Shown: one piece after another, positions 1 to 5,605 of the stretch
How positions within the stretch are numbered: position 1 is the first letter of the stretch
Layout of the letters: every line of letters starts with the position of its first letter
NCBI GenBank assembly: GCA_039029935.1
Contig: JBCCFC010000861.1
Location: 1-6,078 of the forward strand
DNA length: 6,078 nucleotides
Reading direction: 5' to 3'
Origin: G039029935 sp039029935
Lineage (GTDB): Bacteria > Chloroflexota > Anaerolineae > Caldilineales > Caldilineaceae
Program-made: the position numbers and the translations under genes
The notes under the pieces: generated by a model
Database searches by the model: none
Told to the model about the DNA's origin: nothing
What the model saw: only the letters and a program-made list of their open reading frames with translations

Positions 1-99
1 ACAATCCGTGAATTTGTGGAAAATGGCAGCATCAGTGAAGAACGCATCGATCAATCCTATCAACGCATTATGAAATTAAAGGCAAAGTTGAATAGTTAA
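1..99 (+). CDS. C-terminal end of a probable glycoside hydrolase family 3 protein (partial)
   Basis: The first 32 codons form an open frame that runs in from the left edge and stops at TAA 97-99. The tail contains ISEERIDQSYQRIMKLKAKL, which closely resembles the end of bacterial family 3 glycoside hydrolases of the beta-N-acetylhexosaminidase (NagZ) type, where an I-x-x-x-R-I-D/N-x-S-x-x-R-I-L/M-x-L-K helix closes the catalytic domain. If right, the full protein would hydrolyse beta-linked amino sugars, often in cell-wall recycling. None of the catalytic region lies in the window, so substrate and localisation cannot be judged. The last two codons and the stop are built from the period-7 repeat that fills the following gap. 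The family call rests on about 25 residues. Confidence 0.6.
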   Translation, partial: TIREFVENGSISEERIDQSYQRIMKLKAKLNS

Positions 100-125
100 T
101 AGTGAACAGTGAATAGTGAATAGTA
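91..125. repeat. Period-7 tandem repeat, AATAGTG type
   Basis: Five consecutive heptamers can be read: AATAGTT, AATAGTG, AACAGTG, AATAGTG and AATAGTA. The array starts inside the last codons of the upstream gene and supplies its stop codon. Repeats of this kind are scattered between genes in several environmental genomes. No coding role is visible. Confidence 0.7.
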
Positions 126-147
126 CTCCGTATCATACATAGTCTAT

Positions 148-175
148 CACTTGCAACCTGCCACTTGCAACCTTA
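148..175. repeat. Period-7/14 tandem repeat, CACTTGCAACCT type
   Basis: The 12-mer CACTTGCAACCT occurs at 148-159 and again at 162-173, so the period is 14. It also splits into heptamers CACTTGC, AACCTGC, CACTTGC and AACCTTA, the same period as the preceding array but a different sequence. It lies just upstream of the Shine-Dalgarno sequence of the SDR gene. I see no good promoter hexamers between the two arrays. Confidence 0.65.
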
Positions 176-177
176 TT

Positions 178-183
178 AAGGAG
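178..183 (+). promoter_or_regulatory. Ribosome binding site of the SDR gene
   Basis: AAGGAG lies 6 bases before the ATG at 190. This fixes the start at 190 rather than at an upstream in-frame codon at 151, whose extra residues would be translated repeat DNA. Confidence 0.85.
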
Positions 184-189
184 ATACCA

Positions 190-978
190 ATGAACCTACA
201 TCTTGAGAATCGTGTGGCTGCGGTTGCAGCGTCTAGCGCGGGGCTGGGGTTTGGCTCGGCCATGACATTGGCGCAAGAGGGCTGTCGAATCGCCATGTGT
301 GCGCGTCGGCCAGACAAATTGGAAGAATCAGCGAAAGCTATCCGTGATGAAACGGGAGCCGACGTACTGCCCATTGTGGTGGACATGAGCGAACCAAGCG
401 CGCCGGGTAATTTTATTAACCAAGCCGCAGAACACTTTGGTCAGCTTGATATTGTGGTTGCCAACGCTGGCGGGCCACCGAGTGGTCCCTTTGAGGCCAT
501 GAGCGATGAGCAGTGGGAAACAGCGTTACAGCTAAACACGATGAGTACAGCGCGTATGTTCCGCGCAGCACTGCCACATGTCACACAAAGCGACCAAGGC
601 CGTCTCATCGCCATCACCAGCATCACGGCAAAGCAGCCACTACCCAACATGGTATTGAGCAATTCTGCTCGGGCTGCTGTGCATGGTTTGGTCAAAACGC
701 TGAGTGCAGAGCTTGCGCCCAAAGGTGTTACCGTCAACAATGTCTGTCCCGGTACAATCCGCACAGACCGTATTACAGAACTTTCTCAACAGGCCGCAGA
801 CCGCGAGGGGATCTCGTTGGAAGAAGCATTTGGTATGTTCGAGTCAAAAGTCCCGATGGGACGACTTGGCACATACATGGAATTTGGCGCCGCCGTCACC
901 TTCCTATGCAGCAAGCAAGCGGGCTATATTACAGGCTCATCGTTGCTTGTCGATGGCGGCATGTTCTTGGGATTATAA
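190..978 (+). CDS. SDR-family oxidoreductase-like protein (FabG-like) lacking the catalytic Tyr/Lys
   Basis: A 262-residue protein with the single Rossmann domain of classical short-chain dehydrogenases. Visible landmarks are a glycine-rich cofactor loop at 13-20, R39-R40 after the second strand (suggesting NADP), D65, the N92-A93-G94 motif, N116 and S144 in the active-site positions, P187-G188, and a C-terminal ITGSSLLVDGG stretch at 247-257. Two features are off. The TG that opens the usual TGxxxGxG loop is A13-A14. The YxxxK pair expected 13 residues after the serine is S157-N-S-A-R161. This fits the known BKR_like_SDR_like subgroup of FabG-type proteins, which match neither the NAD motif nor the catalytic tetrad perfectly. 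It may still bind a nucleotide, but normal SDR chemistry by proton transfer from Tyr is not expected. The start is set by the AAGGAG at 178. It heads the plus-strand run and is cytosolic (no signal peptide). Confidence 0.9.
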   Translation: MNLHLENRVAAVAASSAGLGFGSAMTLAQEGCRIAMCARRPDKLEESAKAIRDETGADVLPIVVDMSEPSAPGNFINQAAEHFGQLDIVVANAGGPPSGPFEAMSDEQWETALQLNTMSTARMFRAALPHVTQSDQGRLIAITSITAKQPLPNMVLSNSARAAVHGLVKTLSAELAPKGVTVNNVCPGTIRTDRITELSQQAADREGISLEEAFGMFESKVPMGRLGTYMEFGAAVTFLCSKQAGYITGSSLLVDGGMFLGL

Positions 979-982
979 AAAA

Positions 983-1065
983 GGGTTGAAGAGTTGAAAG
1001 GTTGAAGAGTTGAAACAACTAGCTTGTCTATTCTTCAACCCTTCAACCCTTCAACCCTTCAACCT
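983..1065. repeat. Inverted pair of period-8 arrays (large imperfect hairpin)
   Basis: The left arm at 983-1014 is four octamers: GGGTTGAA, GAGTTGAA, AGGTTGAA and GAGTTGAA. The right arm at 1034-1065 is four octamers of TTCAACCC, the last ending in T. The arms are reverse complements over 32 bases apart from three A/C mismatches and one G/T, with a 19-base loop. It begins 4 bases after the SDR stop and ends 6 bases before the ATG of the next gene. It lacks a terminal T tract, so it is not a classical intrinsic terminator, but in RNA it could shield the downstream start or protect an mRNA 3' end. Confidence 0.75.
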
Positions 1066-1071
1066 TTCATT

Positions 1072-1515
1072 ATGCAAATACAATCTGAAATTTACATTCA
1101 CGCCGCAACAGGCGCAGTTTGGCAGAAATTTAGCCAGGTCAACCAGTGGCCGCGTTGGAATTCACAGGTACAGGAAGTACGCTGGCTGAACAATCAAACG
1201 TTAAAACCTTGGCAAGAGGGCGCACGGTTTGCCATTCGTCACCAGAGTCTCTTTGGCTCTACAACCACAAAAGCCGTTGTGCGTATGTGTGTGCCTGCCA
1301 ACACCGTTGTCTGGGAAAGCAGCACGATGGGGCTACAGATCGTCAATAGTGCCAGCTTTAGTGATGATGCGGGGGGCTGTAAGCTGCGCGCTACACATAC
1401 TTATCATGGCCCAATGTCGTTGATTGTGCAGCTTTTGCGGGGGCGTCAAAAGCAGTTATTGGAGACAGCGATGCAGGAATTGAAGGAGTTTGTTGAGGGT
1501 AGCCCCCGACATTAA
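1072..1515 (+). CDS. SRPBCC-family (polyketide cyclase/START-like) protein
   Basis: A 147-residue cytosolic protein. The N-terminus runs as a beta strand (IQSEIYIHA), then a helix with VWQKFSQVNQWPRWN at 17-31, then a strand and loop with VRWLNN; the C-terminus is a long helix around 118-141 with RGRQKQLLETAMQELKEFVE. This pattern is that of the SRPBCC helix-grip fold, proteins of about 140-160 residues that bind hydrophobic ligands or act as cyclases or aromatases. The conserved W-P-x-W-N turn after the first helix is present. The ligand cannot be deduced. The ATG at 1072 was chosen because an upstream in-frame TTG at 1024 would only add translated repeat. No Shine-Dalgarno sequence is visible before 1072; the octamer repeat ends 6 bases away, so translation may be weak or depend on RNA structure. 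It sits 93 bases after the SDR gene on the same strand. Confidence 0.8.
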   Translation: MQIQSEIYIHAATGAVWQKFSQVNQWPRWNSQVQEVRWLNNQTLKPWQEGARFAIRHQSLFGSTTTKAVVRMCVPANTVVWESSTMGLQIVNSASFSDDAGGCKLRATHTYHGPMSLIVQLLRGRQKQLLETAMQELKEFVEGSPRH

Positions 1516-1526
1516 GTTGCTTTTGA

Positions 1527-1562
1527 ACCGCAGAGGACGCAGAGAACGCAGAGGTTTCACAG
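1527..1562. repeat. Period-9 tandem repeat, CGCAGAG type
   Basis: Three close 9-mers, ACCGCAGAG, GACGCAGAG and AACGCAGAG, are followed by a degenerate unit ending in CACAG. From memory, this resembles a dispersed intergenic repeat seen in many environmental bacteria. It starts 11 bases after the SRPBCC stop and is followed by the ribosome binding site of the next gene. Confidence 0.7.
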
Positions 1563-1573
1563 AAAGAGAATTC

Positions 1574-1578
1574 GGGAG
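1574..1578 (+). promoter_or_regulatory. Ribosome binding site selecting a GTG start
   Basis: GGGAG lies 9 bases before the GTG at 1588. The sequence GGAGATACCA here closely copies the AGGAGATACCA in front of the SDR start, which supports the GTG as the true start. Confidence 0.7.
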
Positions 1579-1587
1579 ATACCATTT

Positions 1588-2124
1588 GTGAATAGACAAG
1601 ACCTATTGCCACCTTTATCAGATGAACAGTGGCCGAGCGAGTTGACCGATAGCTTGACAGGCAGTATCCTCAATATCCACCGTATGGTGGCGCACAACCC
1701 ATCGTTGACAGCGGCCTATGCACCCCTACGCAACTACATTGTCAAGGATAGCTCATTGACAGAACGTCAGCGTGAACTGCTGATTTTGCGTGCCGGACAC
1801 ATCATGCAGTCTGAGTATGAGTGGACACATCATGTTGTACGCGGACGGGCAGCAGGGTTGACTGATGGGGAGATTGCACGTGTGCAAGAAGGACCAGAGG
1901 CAGCGGGCTGGGCGGATGATGAACGGGCCATTTTGCGTAGTGTCGATGAGATGCGTACCTATCAAGAATTGACAGTAGAGACAGCAGCGAGCTTGCAACA
2001 ACATCTGGGAAATGCAGGCGTCATTGACACGATTTTTACGATTGGTGTGTACCTGACCTTGGGAACCATTTTGAAGACCTTTGATGTACCGCTTGATGAA
2101 CGTATCAAGCCACTTGAAGGATAA
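1588..2124 (+). CDS. Carboxymuconolactone decarboxylase (CMD)-family protein
   Basis: A 178-residue, mostly helical, cytosolic protein. The core helix pair spans about 55-105. L57-T-E-R-Q-R-E-L-L-I-L-R-A-G leads into E76-Y-E-W79-T-H81-H82, then AAGLTDGEI at 88-96. This is the E-x-x-W-x-x-H ... A-G-L-T/S-D-x-E-I pattern of CMD-family proteins. The CxxC found in the AhpD peroxidase branch is absent, so thiol peroxidase activity is not expected; the E/H pair suggests a lyase or hydrolase-like role as in gamma-carboxymuconolactone decarboxylase, though PcaC itself is shorter, so the substrate remains open. Another helix pair follows at 110-165 (IDTIFTIGVYLTLGTIL). It starts with GTG and runs into the membrane-protein gene with a 3-base gap, so the two are likely translationally coupled. 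Confidence 0.88.
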   Translation: MNRQDLLPPLSDEQWPSELTDSLTGSILNIHRMVAHNPSLTAAYAPLRNYIVKDSSLTERQRELLILRAGHIMQSEYEWTHHVVRGRAAGLTDGEIARVQEGPEAAGWADDERAILRSVDEMRTYQELTVETAASLQQHLGNAGVIDTIFTIGVYLTLGTILKTFDVPLDERIKPLEG

Positions 2125-2127
2125 CCC

Positions 2128-2568
2128 ATGCGCTTGTTTGCTCTTCTCTTGAACTTTGCGATTGTCTACATGTTGGTGGGGCTGATTCTGACCATTCACT
2201 TTGTTCATTATCCAAGCTTTCGGTTTCAAGAAGAGAACTTTGCGGCCTTCCACAATTTTCACACAAACGCCATCTCTAAAGTGGTTGTCCCAATGATGCT
2301 GGCCGAATTAGCCATCAACTGCATACTCGTCGTCATGCTCTGGCAGACACAACTGCGGCTCTTCGCCCTCGCCGCGTTGCTCTGCACCCTCTCGATTTGG
2401 GGCGTCACCTTTCTGATGGCCGTCCCTGCACATACCCAACTTGGACAGGGCTTTTCACACAAGACCATAAGCCAGCTTCTGGACGCTGATCGCATACGGA
2501 CAATTTTGTGGGTTATTGGGGCGTGTATTGTCAGTGTAACAACATGGCGTTATTTACATGAATTTTAG
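2128..2568 (+). CDS. Four-helix integral membrane protein, function unknown
   Basis: A 146-residue protein with four predicted membrane segments at about 5-25, 52-72, 77-98 and 124-143. Short loops carry conserved-looking polar residues: H24-F-V-H27-Y-P after helix 1, H42-N-F-H45, P55 and E60 at the start of helix 2, VPAHTQLGQG at 99-108 after helix 3, and R122-x-R124-T before helix 4. The histidines grouped near the ends of helices could bind metal or haem, but this is inference. The layout resembles small four-helix proteins of the DUF1772 / anthrone-oxygenase-like type; I do not claim membership. The ATG follows the CMD stop by 3 bases, and AAGGAT inside the CMD tail serves as its ribosome binding site. 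The stop is TAG, which shows that amber is a normal stop codon here. Confidence 0.82.
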   Translation: MRLFALLLNFAIVYMLVGLILTIHFVHYPSFRFQEENFAAFHNFHTNAISKVVVPMMLAELAINCILVVMLWQTQLRLFALAALLCTLSIWGVTFLMAVPAHTQLGQGFSHKTISQLLDADRIRTILWVIGACIVSVTTWRYLHEF

Positions 2569-2579
2569 ACAGTAAATCA

Positions 2580-3737
2580 ATGTATTCAGAATACTTCAAT
2601 CACTATCCTCACATCGCCGAGAACCGCTGGGAAACGGGAACCTTTATCCACAAATGGTGGGAACTTTATCGTCGTGATTCACGCTGGGTTCCACCGTACT
2701 ACCCAGCGTTGCGTCGGACATTGCTACGGGATGATCCACACCTGAGCCGCCTCTATCCACAACCCATCTACTTTGACGCCATGCGTCGCCAGGTTGATAA
2801 TAGCCGTGACACGGATGATTCCTATAAGATCGGTTCGCTCACCAATCTCCACTCAATGAGCCTGATGGAAGAGCCGATTGCGGCAACCGTGATGTTGGTG
2901 GAAAGACGTCGCCATCCCGCCACTGCTTATTTGGGCTTGCTACAAGGCATCAATAATGAAGAGTGTGTGGAACGCCTTTTGGACAAAGTACAGGAACTTG
3001 GCTGGCATCAGGGCGTTAATCGTATGGTCGGCCCCGTTGGATTGTCGCCCTATCTACAACAGGGTCTCCTTGACAATGTCTTTGACCAAACTCCACCACT
3101 GCATACGTCCTATAACCCACCGTTTCTGCCAGAACTCCTATCACATCTACTCAATCCTATTGCTGAAAGCCAACTTTATCATGCGTCTGTCAATGCTGCA
3201 CAAAAAACCACAACAGTGCCAGAGCTAAGAATCACGCCACTTGATCCACAACGACTGGCCGATGATCTGCTGCCCTTGTTTGAGGAAGCGGTTGCCATCT
3301 GGCCGATGTTTATGCCGCCCGATGCAACCGAGGTCGCCTTCATCTTGCGTCAACTGGCAATTGCGCCGTTGCTTGGACATGTTGCCGAGGTTGATGGCGA
3401 GGTTGTTGGCTTTGTGTTGATGCAGCCTGATCTGTCACCTGTCTTGCGCTTGGCACACGGTGGGCGTAACCTGCTTTGGCGGGCATGGCTGATGTGGCGT
3501 CTACAGCAATCATGCAAGGCGGGGCGCATCCTCTATGGCGCGGTCAAGTCTGGGTGGCGAGAGCGTGGCGTTGGTCGAGTGCTTTGGGAACAGGTGCATA
3601 TGACCGCGACACAACAAGGCTGGGAAAGGTTGAGTATTGGTCCTGTACCAGTCGGGTCGGTGGCGTCAAAGGTGTTAACGCAGTGGGGAGCGAAGAACAG
3701 GCAGCATTATACGTTGTACAGCAATCAAAATGAGTAA
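2580..3737 (+). CDS. Large GNAT-superfamily protein, YghO-like
   Basis: A 385-residue cytosolic protein. The N-terminal part opens with W26-W-E-L-Y-R-R-D-S-R-W36-V-P-P, then GPVGLSP at 151-157 and SYNPPFLPELL at 177-187, features of the roughly 380-residue GNAT-like family that includes YghO. The C-terminal part, from about 215 on, is the recognisable N-acetyltransferase domain: a beta strand AEVDGEVVGFVLM at 269-281, then the acetyl-CoA loop R327-E-R-G330-V-G332-R with the helix GRVLWEQVHMTA. The closing strands are at 350-381. The acyl acceptor is unknown. It starts 11 bases after the membrane-protein stop with no good Shine-Dalgarno sequence, so it probably depends on upstream translation. 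Its last 8 bases overlap the start of the next GNAT gene. The protein looks full length and intact. Confidence 0.85.
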   Translation: MYSEYFNHYPHIAENRWETGTFIHKWWELYRRDSRWVPPYYPALRRTLLRDDPHLSRLYPQPIYFDAMRRQVDNSRDTDDSYKIGSLTNLHSMSLMEEPIAATVMLVERRRHPATAYLGLLQGINNEECVERLLDKVQELGWHQGVNRMVGPVGLSPYLQQGLLDNVFDQTPPLHTSYNPPFLPELLSHLLNPIAESQLYHASVNAAQKTTTVPELRITPLDPQRLADDLLPLFEEAVAIWPMFMPPDATEVAFILRQLAIAPLLGHVAEVDGEVVGFVLMQPDLSPVLRLAHGGRNLLWRAWLMWRLQQSCKAGRILYGAVKSGWRERGVGRVLWEQVHMTATQQGWERLSIGPVPVGSVASKVLTQWGAKNRQHYTLYSNQNE

Positions 3738-4284
3738 ACAAAGTGATGACATATTTGAACTACAGACAGCCCGGCTTACACTGAGAGACCTTATCAAAGA
3801 TGATTGGCACACTATTTTTGAGATGAGCCAATCGACCTTGGTCACGGACTATCAATCATGGCTACGACTTGTGGACAAAGCCGCCGCACAAGCGTGGATT
3901 TAGGGTGCAATGCAACACAACCAGCAGCGGCCACGTGAAGCCTATAATTTTGCCATTGTGCAACAGTACTCGAACAAAACAATTGGCTGGATTGGGTGGG
4001 GGCGTCCTAGTGACTTGAGCAAAGGTGACTATGATTTTGGCTATGCCCTGCATCCTGCCTATTGGGGACGCGGCTATATGAGCGAAGCATTGCAAGCGGC
4101 GATCAACTATATGTCTGACTCGCTGGGGGCAACATGTGTGTTTGGTGAATGCAATGTCGATAATCAAGCATCGGCGCGTGTCATGGAGAAAGCTGGGATG
4201 CAGTTGGTTGACCAATGGTGTGAACAAAATAATGAGACAGGAGAGGTCAGTATCCATCTACGCTTCACTATAAATATCTGGTGA
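3730..4284 (+). pseudogene. RimJ/RimL-type GNAT acetyltransferase interrupted by an in-frame TAG
   Basis: A single frame of 184 codons encodes a complete RimJ/RimL-like acetyltransferase but carries TAG at 3901-3903 (codon 58). Before it lies the typical N-terminus FELQTARLTLRDLIKDDW (residues 9-26). After it, still in frame, come the central strands IGWIGWG (85-91), the acetyl-CoA signature D102-F-G-Y-A-L-H-P-A-Y-W-G-R-G-Y-M-S-E-A (102-120), and NVDNQASARVMEKAGM near 150. The end at TGA 4282 after FTINIW is plausible for the family. The amber sits where a Gln is natural (W-I-x-G-A-M), so one C-to-T change of CAG explains it. TAG also ends the gene at 2566, so general reassignment is unlikely. 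A separate downstream product starting at the ATG at 3910 would lack the first strands. The start overlaps the preceding GNAT by 8 bases. It could be a recent pseudogene, a suppressed stop or a sequencing error. Confidence 0.8.
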
Positions 4285-4471
4285 AATATGGATATGTCAT
4301 GCGACCAGAAGATTGGACATACGAGTTTCCATCATCACAAACCACGGGAAAACTATACCGATGGATAGGACTGATCATTACCAGATGAGTTATCCCATTT
4401 GCATCCCGATGACGGCGAGGACAATGAACAATGTAGAGGATAGACGACCATTGAATACACCCACATCATCG
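4285..4471. other. Gap between convergent genes, nothing supported
   Basis: These 187 bases separate the broken GNAT from the 3' end of the toxin gene on the other strand. I see no strong hairpin with a T tract in either direction, no repeat, and no convincing reading frame. A short frame at 4266-4388 contains KYGYVMRPEDW, which looks loosely like a GNAT tail, but the evidence is too thin to call. Confidence 0.5.
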
Positions 4472-4951
4472 TTATTCACCAATCTGCTGGAGAACCGATG
4501 TGATAAACCGTTGGCTGTAACGAATACCTCGGTTTACCATTTCGTCAAGCAGCGGTCTGACTGTGGGAATGATACCCATCTGCTTTGCACGAATCAAAAT
4601 ACCAACGGACCCCATTACAGACAAATGGAGAGACTCGGCGACTTTACGACCTGTTAGTTCATCAATGAGCACTAACTTCGCTTTCTGTTCAAGGGCGAGC
4701 GTAATGACTTCGGCTTCGCCCTGGTCGAGCGTAGGTAACAACAACCGAACTTGTGTCTGAGATTTCACAGATTGCACAGTTATCCATGACTCGCGCTTGA
4801 GATCGATTTCTGCGTATTGCCCACCTCGGTAGCCCCGAATCTCTTCGGCAACCATTTCAGGGATAACAAGTGAGCCTACGACTTGTCGTAATAGGTCGAG
4901 CCGTTGAATGCGCGCAAAGGCAATGAGAGGTGTTGCGTTACTGATAATCAT
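4472..4951 (-). CDS. DUF3368 PIN-like toxin of a type II toxin-antitoxin pair
   Basis: A 159-residue protein with the full DUF3368 layout: IISNATPLIAFARIQRLDLL at 2-21 (first acidic position held by N5, common in this family), LVIPEMVAEEI at 28-38, the central L75-D-Q-G78-E79-A-E81 motif, L95-I-D97-E98 followed by G101-R102-K-V-A-E, then VMGSVGILIRAKQMGI at 112-127 and a closing helix ending in GE. DUF3368 proteins are PIN-fold nucleases by homology; E79, E81, D97 and E98 are the likely metal ligands. The presumed action is RNA cleavage in the cytosol when its antitoxin is lost. The start codon overlaps the antitoxin stop as ATGA (4948-4951), giving coupled translation. It appears intact. Confidence 0.9.
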   Translation of the reverse strand: MIISNATPLIAFARIQRLDLLRQVVGSLVIPEMVAEEIRGYRGGQYAEIDLKRESWITVQSVKSQTQVRLLLPTLDQGEAEVITLALEQKAKLVLIDELTGRKVAESLHLSVMGSVGILIRAKQMGIIPTVRPLLDEMVNRGIRYSQRFITSVLQQIGE

Positions 4952-5286
4952 GTGGTGATAGAGGCTAAGTGTGCCGCGCCTTGTAATTCATTATCAACAA
5001 AGGACTCATCATAATCAAAGACATCAATGTTTCGATTGGCAAGTAGGTCTAAAAAATCAAGTCGATTGTATCCGGCGAGTTGAGCTGCTTTGCCAAGCGA
5101 TAATTTCTTCTCCTGAAAACAGGCAATGGCTGTGACAAGGCGTATGTACTGAGCGAAATCTTGAATACCAACTTTTAGTGCGGCTAAAATATCTTGTGAT
5201 ATTTCTAACTGTACTGTTTCAATCAGCGGATCGGTATTTTTTAATGATAATGTACTTGATGATAATGTACTTGCTTGGACGGTCAT
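4948..5286 (-). CDS. UPF0175-family antitoxin
   Basis: A 112-residue protein. The family core spans about 24-94: TVQLEISQDILAAL (24-37), then helices with FAQYIRLVTAIACFQEKKLS (44-63), and the signature L64-G-K-A-A-Q-L-A-G-Y-N-R-L-D-F-L-D-L-L-A. The L-G-K-A-A-x-L-A-G segment resembles a helix-turn-helix, so DNA binding and autoregulation are likely. The acidic tail (DYDESFVDNE, 91-100) may contact the toxin. UPF0175 genes are commonly paired with DUF3368 genes in this order. The ATG at 5286 is chosen because GGAGAG at 5293-5298 lies 6 bases upstream and because an in-frame ATG at 5358 falls inside the promoter -10. Residues 6-14 contain a 5-codon duplication (STLSS) that makes the N-terminus longer than usual. 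Confidence 0.88.
   Translation of the reverse strand: MTVQASTLSSSTLSLKNTDPLIETVQLEISQDILAALKVGIQDFAQYIRLVTAIACFQEKKLSLGKAAQLAGYNRLDFLDLLANRNIDVFDYDESFVDNELQGAAHLASITT
5245..5273. repeat. 15-base tandem duplication inside the antitoxin gene
   Basis: TGATAATGTACTTG occurs at 5245-5258 and 5260-5273. The 15-base period keeps the frame and doubles five codons (S-T-L-S-S) in the antitoxin N-terminus, outside the conserved core. Confidence 0.8.
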
Positions 5287-5292
5287 TTTTAT

Positions 5293-5298
5293 CTCTCC
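5293..5298 (-). promoter_or_regulatory. Ribosome binding site of the antitoxin gene
   Basis: On the minus strand GGAGAG is followed by TAAAAA and then ATG at 5286. This decides the start against the longer in-frame alternative at 5358. Confidence 0.8.
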
Positions 5299-5308
5299 AA
5301 ATAACGGC

Positions 5309-5344
5309 AACCACCTCTGGTTAAGAAAATAAGGGGTTGTACCC
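5309..5344 (-). promoter_or_regulatory. Two short inverted repeats in the toxin-antitoxin leader (candidate operators)
   Basis: AACCA-CCTC-TGGTT at 5309-5322 and GGGT-TGT-ACCC at 5334-5344 are perfect inverted repeats. They lie between the predicted transcription start (about 5347) and the antitoxin ATG. Toxin-antitoxin operons are usually repressed by their own antitoxin binding near the start of transcription, so these are natural candidates. The arms are only 5 and 4 bases, so either could be chance. Confidence 0.35.
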
Positions 5345-5353
5345 AATTCCCTC

Positions 5354-5383
5354 ATCATACATTAGCATCGTAGCCTCTGTCAA
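5354..5383 (-). promoter_or_regulatory. Sigma-70-type promoter of the toxin-antitoxin operon
   Basis: Read on the minus strand, a perfect -35 TTGACA (5378-5383) is followed 18 bases later by TATGAT (5354-5359), one base from the TATAAT consensus. Transcription would start near 5347 and leave a leader of about 60 bases before the antitoxin ATG. Confidence 0.65.
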
Positions 5384-5546
5384 AACATGGAATACTTTTA
5401 TAAGGAGAGTTAGCTACTCCATTACACGTCGCATTACCGCATAGCAAATTGAATGAGTACAGCAGCAAGCACATTCTCTATTTCTCAGACTATCGTCAAC
5501 AATGATTATCAACTTTCCGTTTTGACTATTCTTTGATATATTTTTT

Positions 5547-5593
5547 GGCATGGTTCATAAGGTATCAATTGTTACCCTCATATGAACCACGCC
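5547..5593. repeat. 13-base inverted repeat with internal second stem
   Basis: GGCATGGTTCATA at 5547-5559 faces TATGAACCACGCC at 5581-5593. Twelve of 13 positions pair on the plus strand; on minus-strand RNA the remaining one becomes a G-U pair. GGTA (5561-5564) and TACC (5573-5576) extend the stem beyond an asymmetric internal loop. A T tract lies at 5541-5546, on the wrong side for a plus-strand terminator, and gives an A tract after the hairpin on the minus strand, so intrinsic termination is not supported in either direction. Confidence 0.7.
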
Positions 5594-5605
5594 TCAATTT
5601 TAATG

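Noticed and set aside
151..189. 13-residue upstream extension of the SDR protein
   Set aside because: It would translate repeat DNA and the ribosome binding site itself; AAGGAG is correctly spaced for the ATG at 190.
1024..1071. 16-residue upstream extension of the SRPBCC protein from a TTG
   Set aside because: The extra residues are only translated TTCAACCC repeat, and the family fold begins at the ATG at 1072.
1753..2262. 169-codon open frame on the minus strand
   Set aside because: It lies antisense across the CMD and membrane-protein genes, has no family features, and the sense genes are well supported.
3862..4257. 131-codon open frame on the minus strand opposite the broken GNAT
   Set aside because: Its composition is that of an antisense shadow, while the sense strand encodes clear GNAT motifs.
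4266..4388. Possible frameshifted tail of the GNAT gene (KYGYVMRPEDW)
   Set aside because: The tail in the main frame already ends plausibly at W before TGA 4282; a second lesion is not needed and the likeness is weak.
4313..4657. 114-codon plus-strand frame overlapping the toxin gene end
   Set aside because: Low-complexity antisense reading with no domain; the DUF3368 protein on the other strand explains the sequence.
5287..5358. 24-residue N-terminal extension of the antitoxin
   Set aside because: Its ATG lies inside the promoter -10, and a strong ribosome binding site precedes the ATG at 5286.
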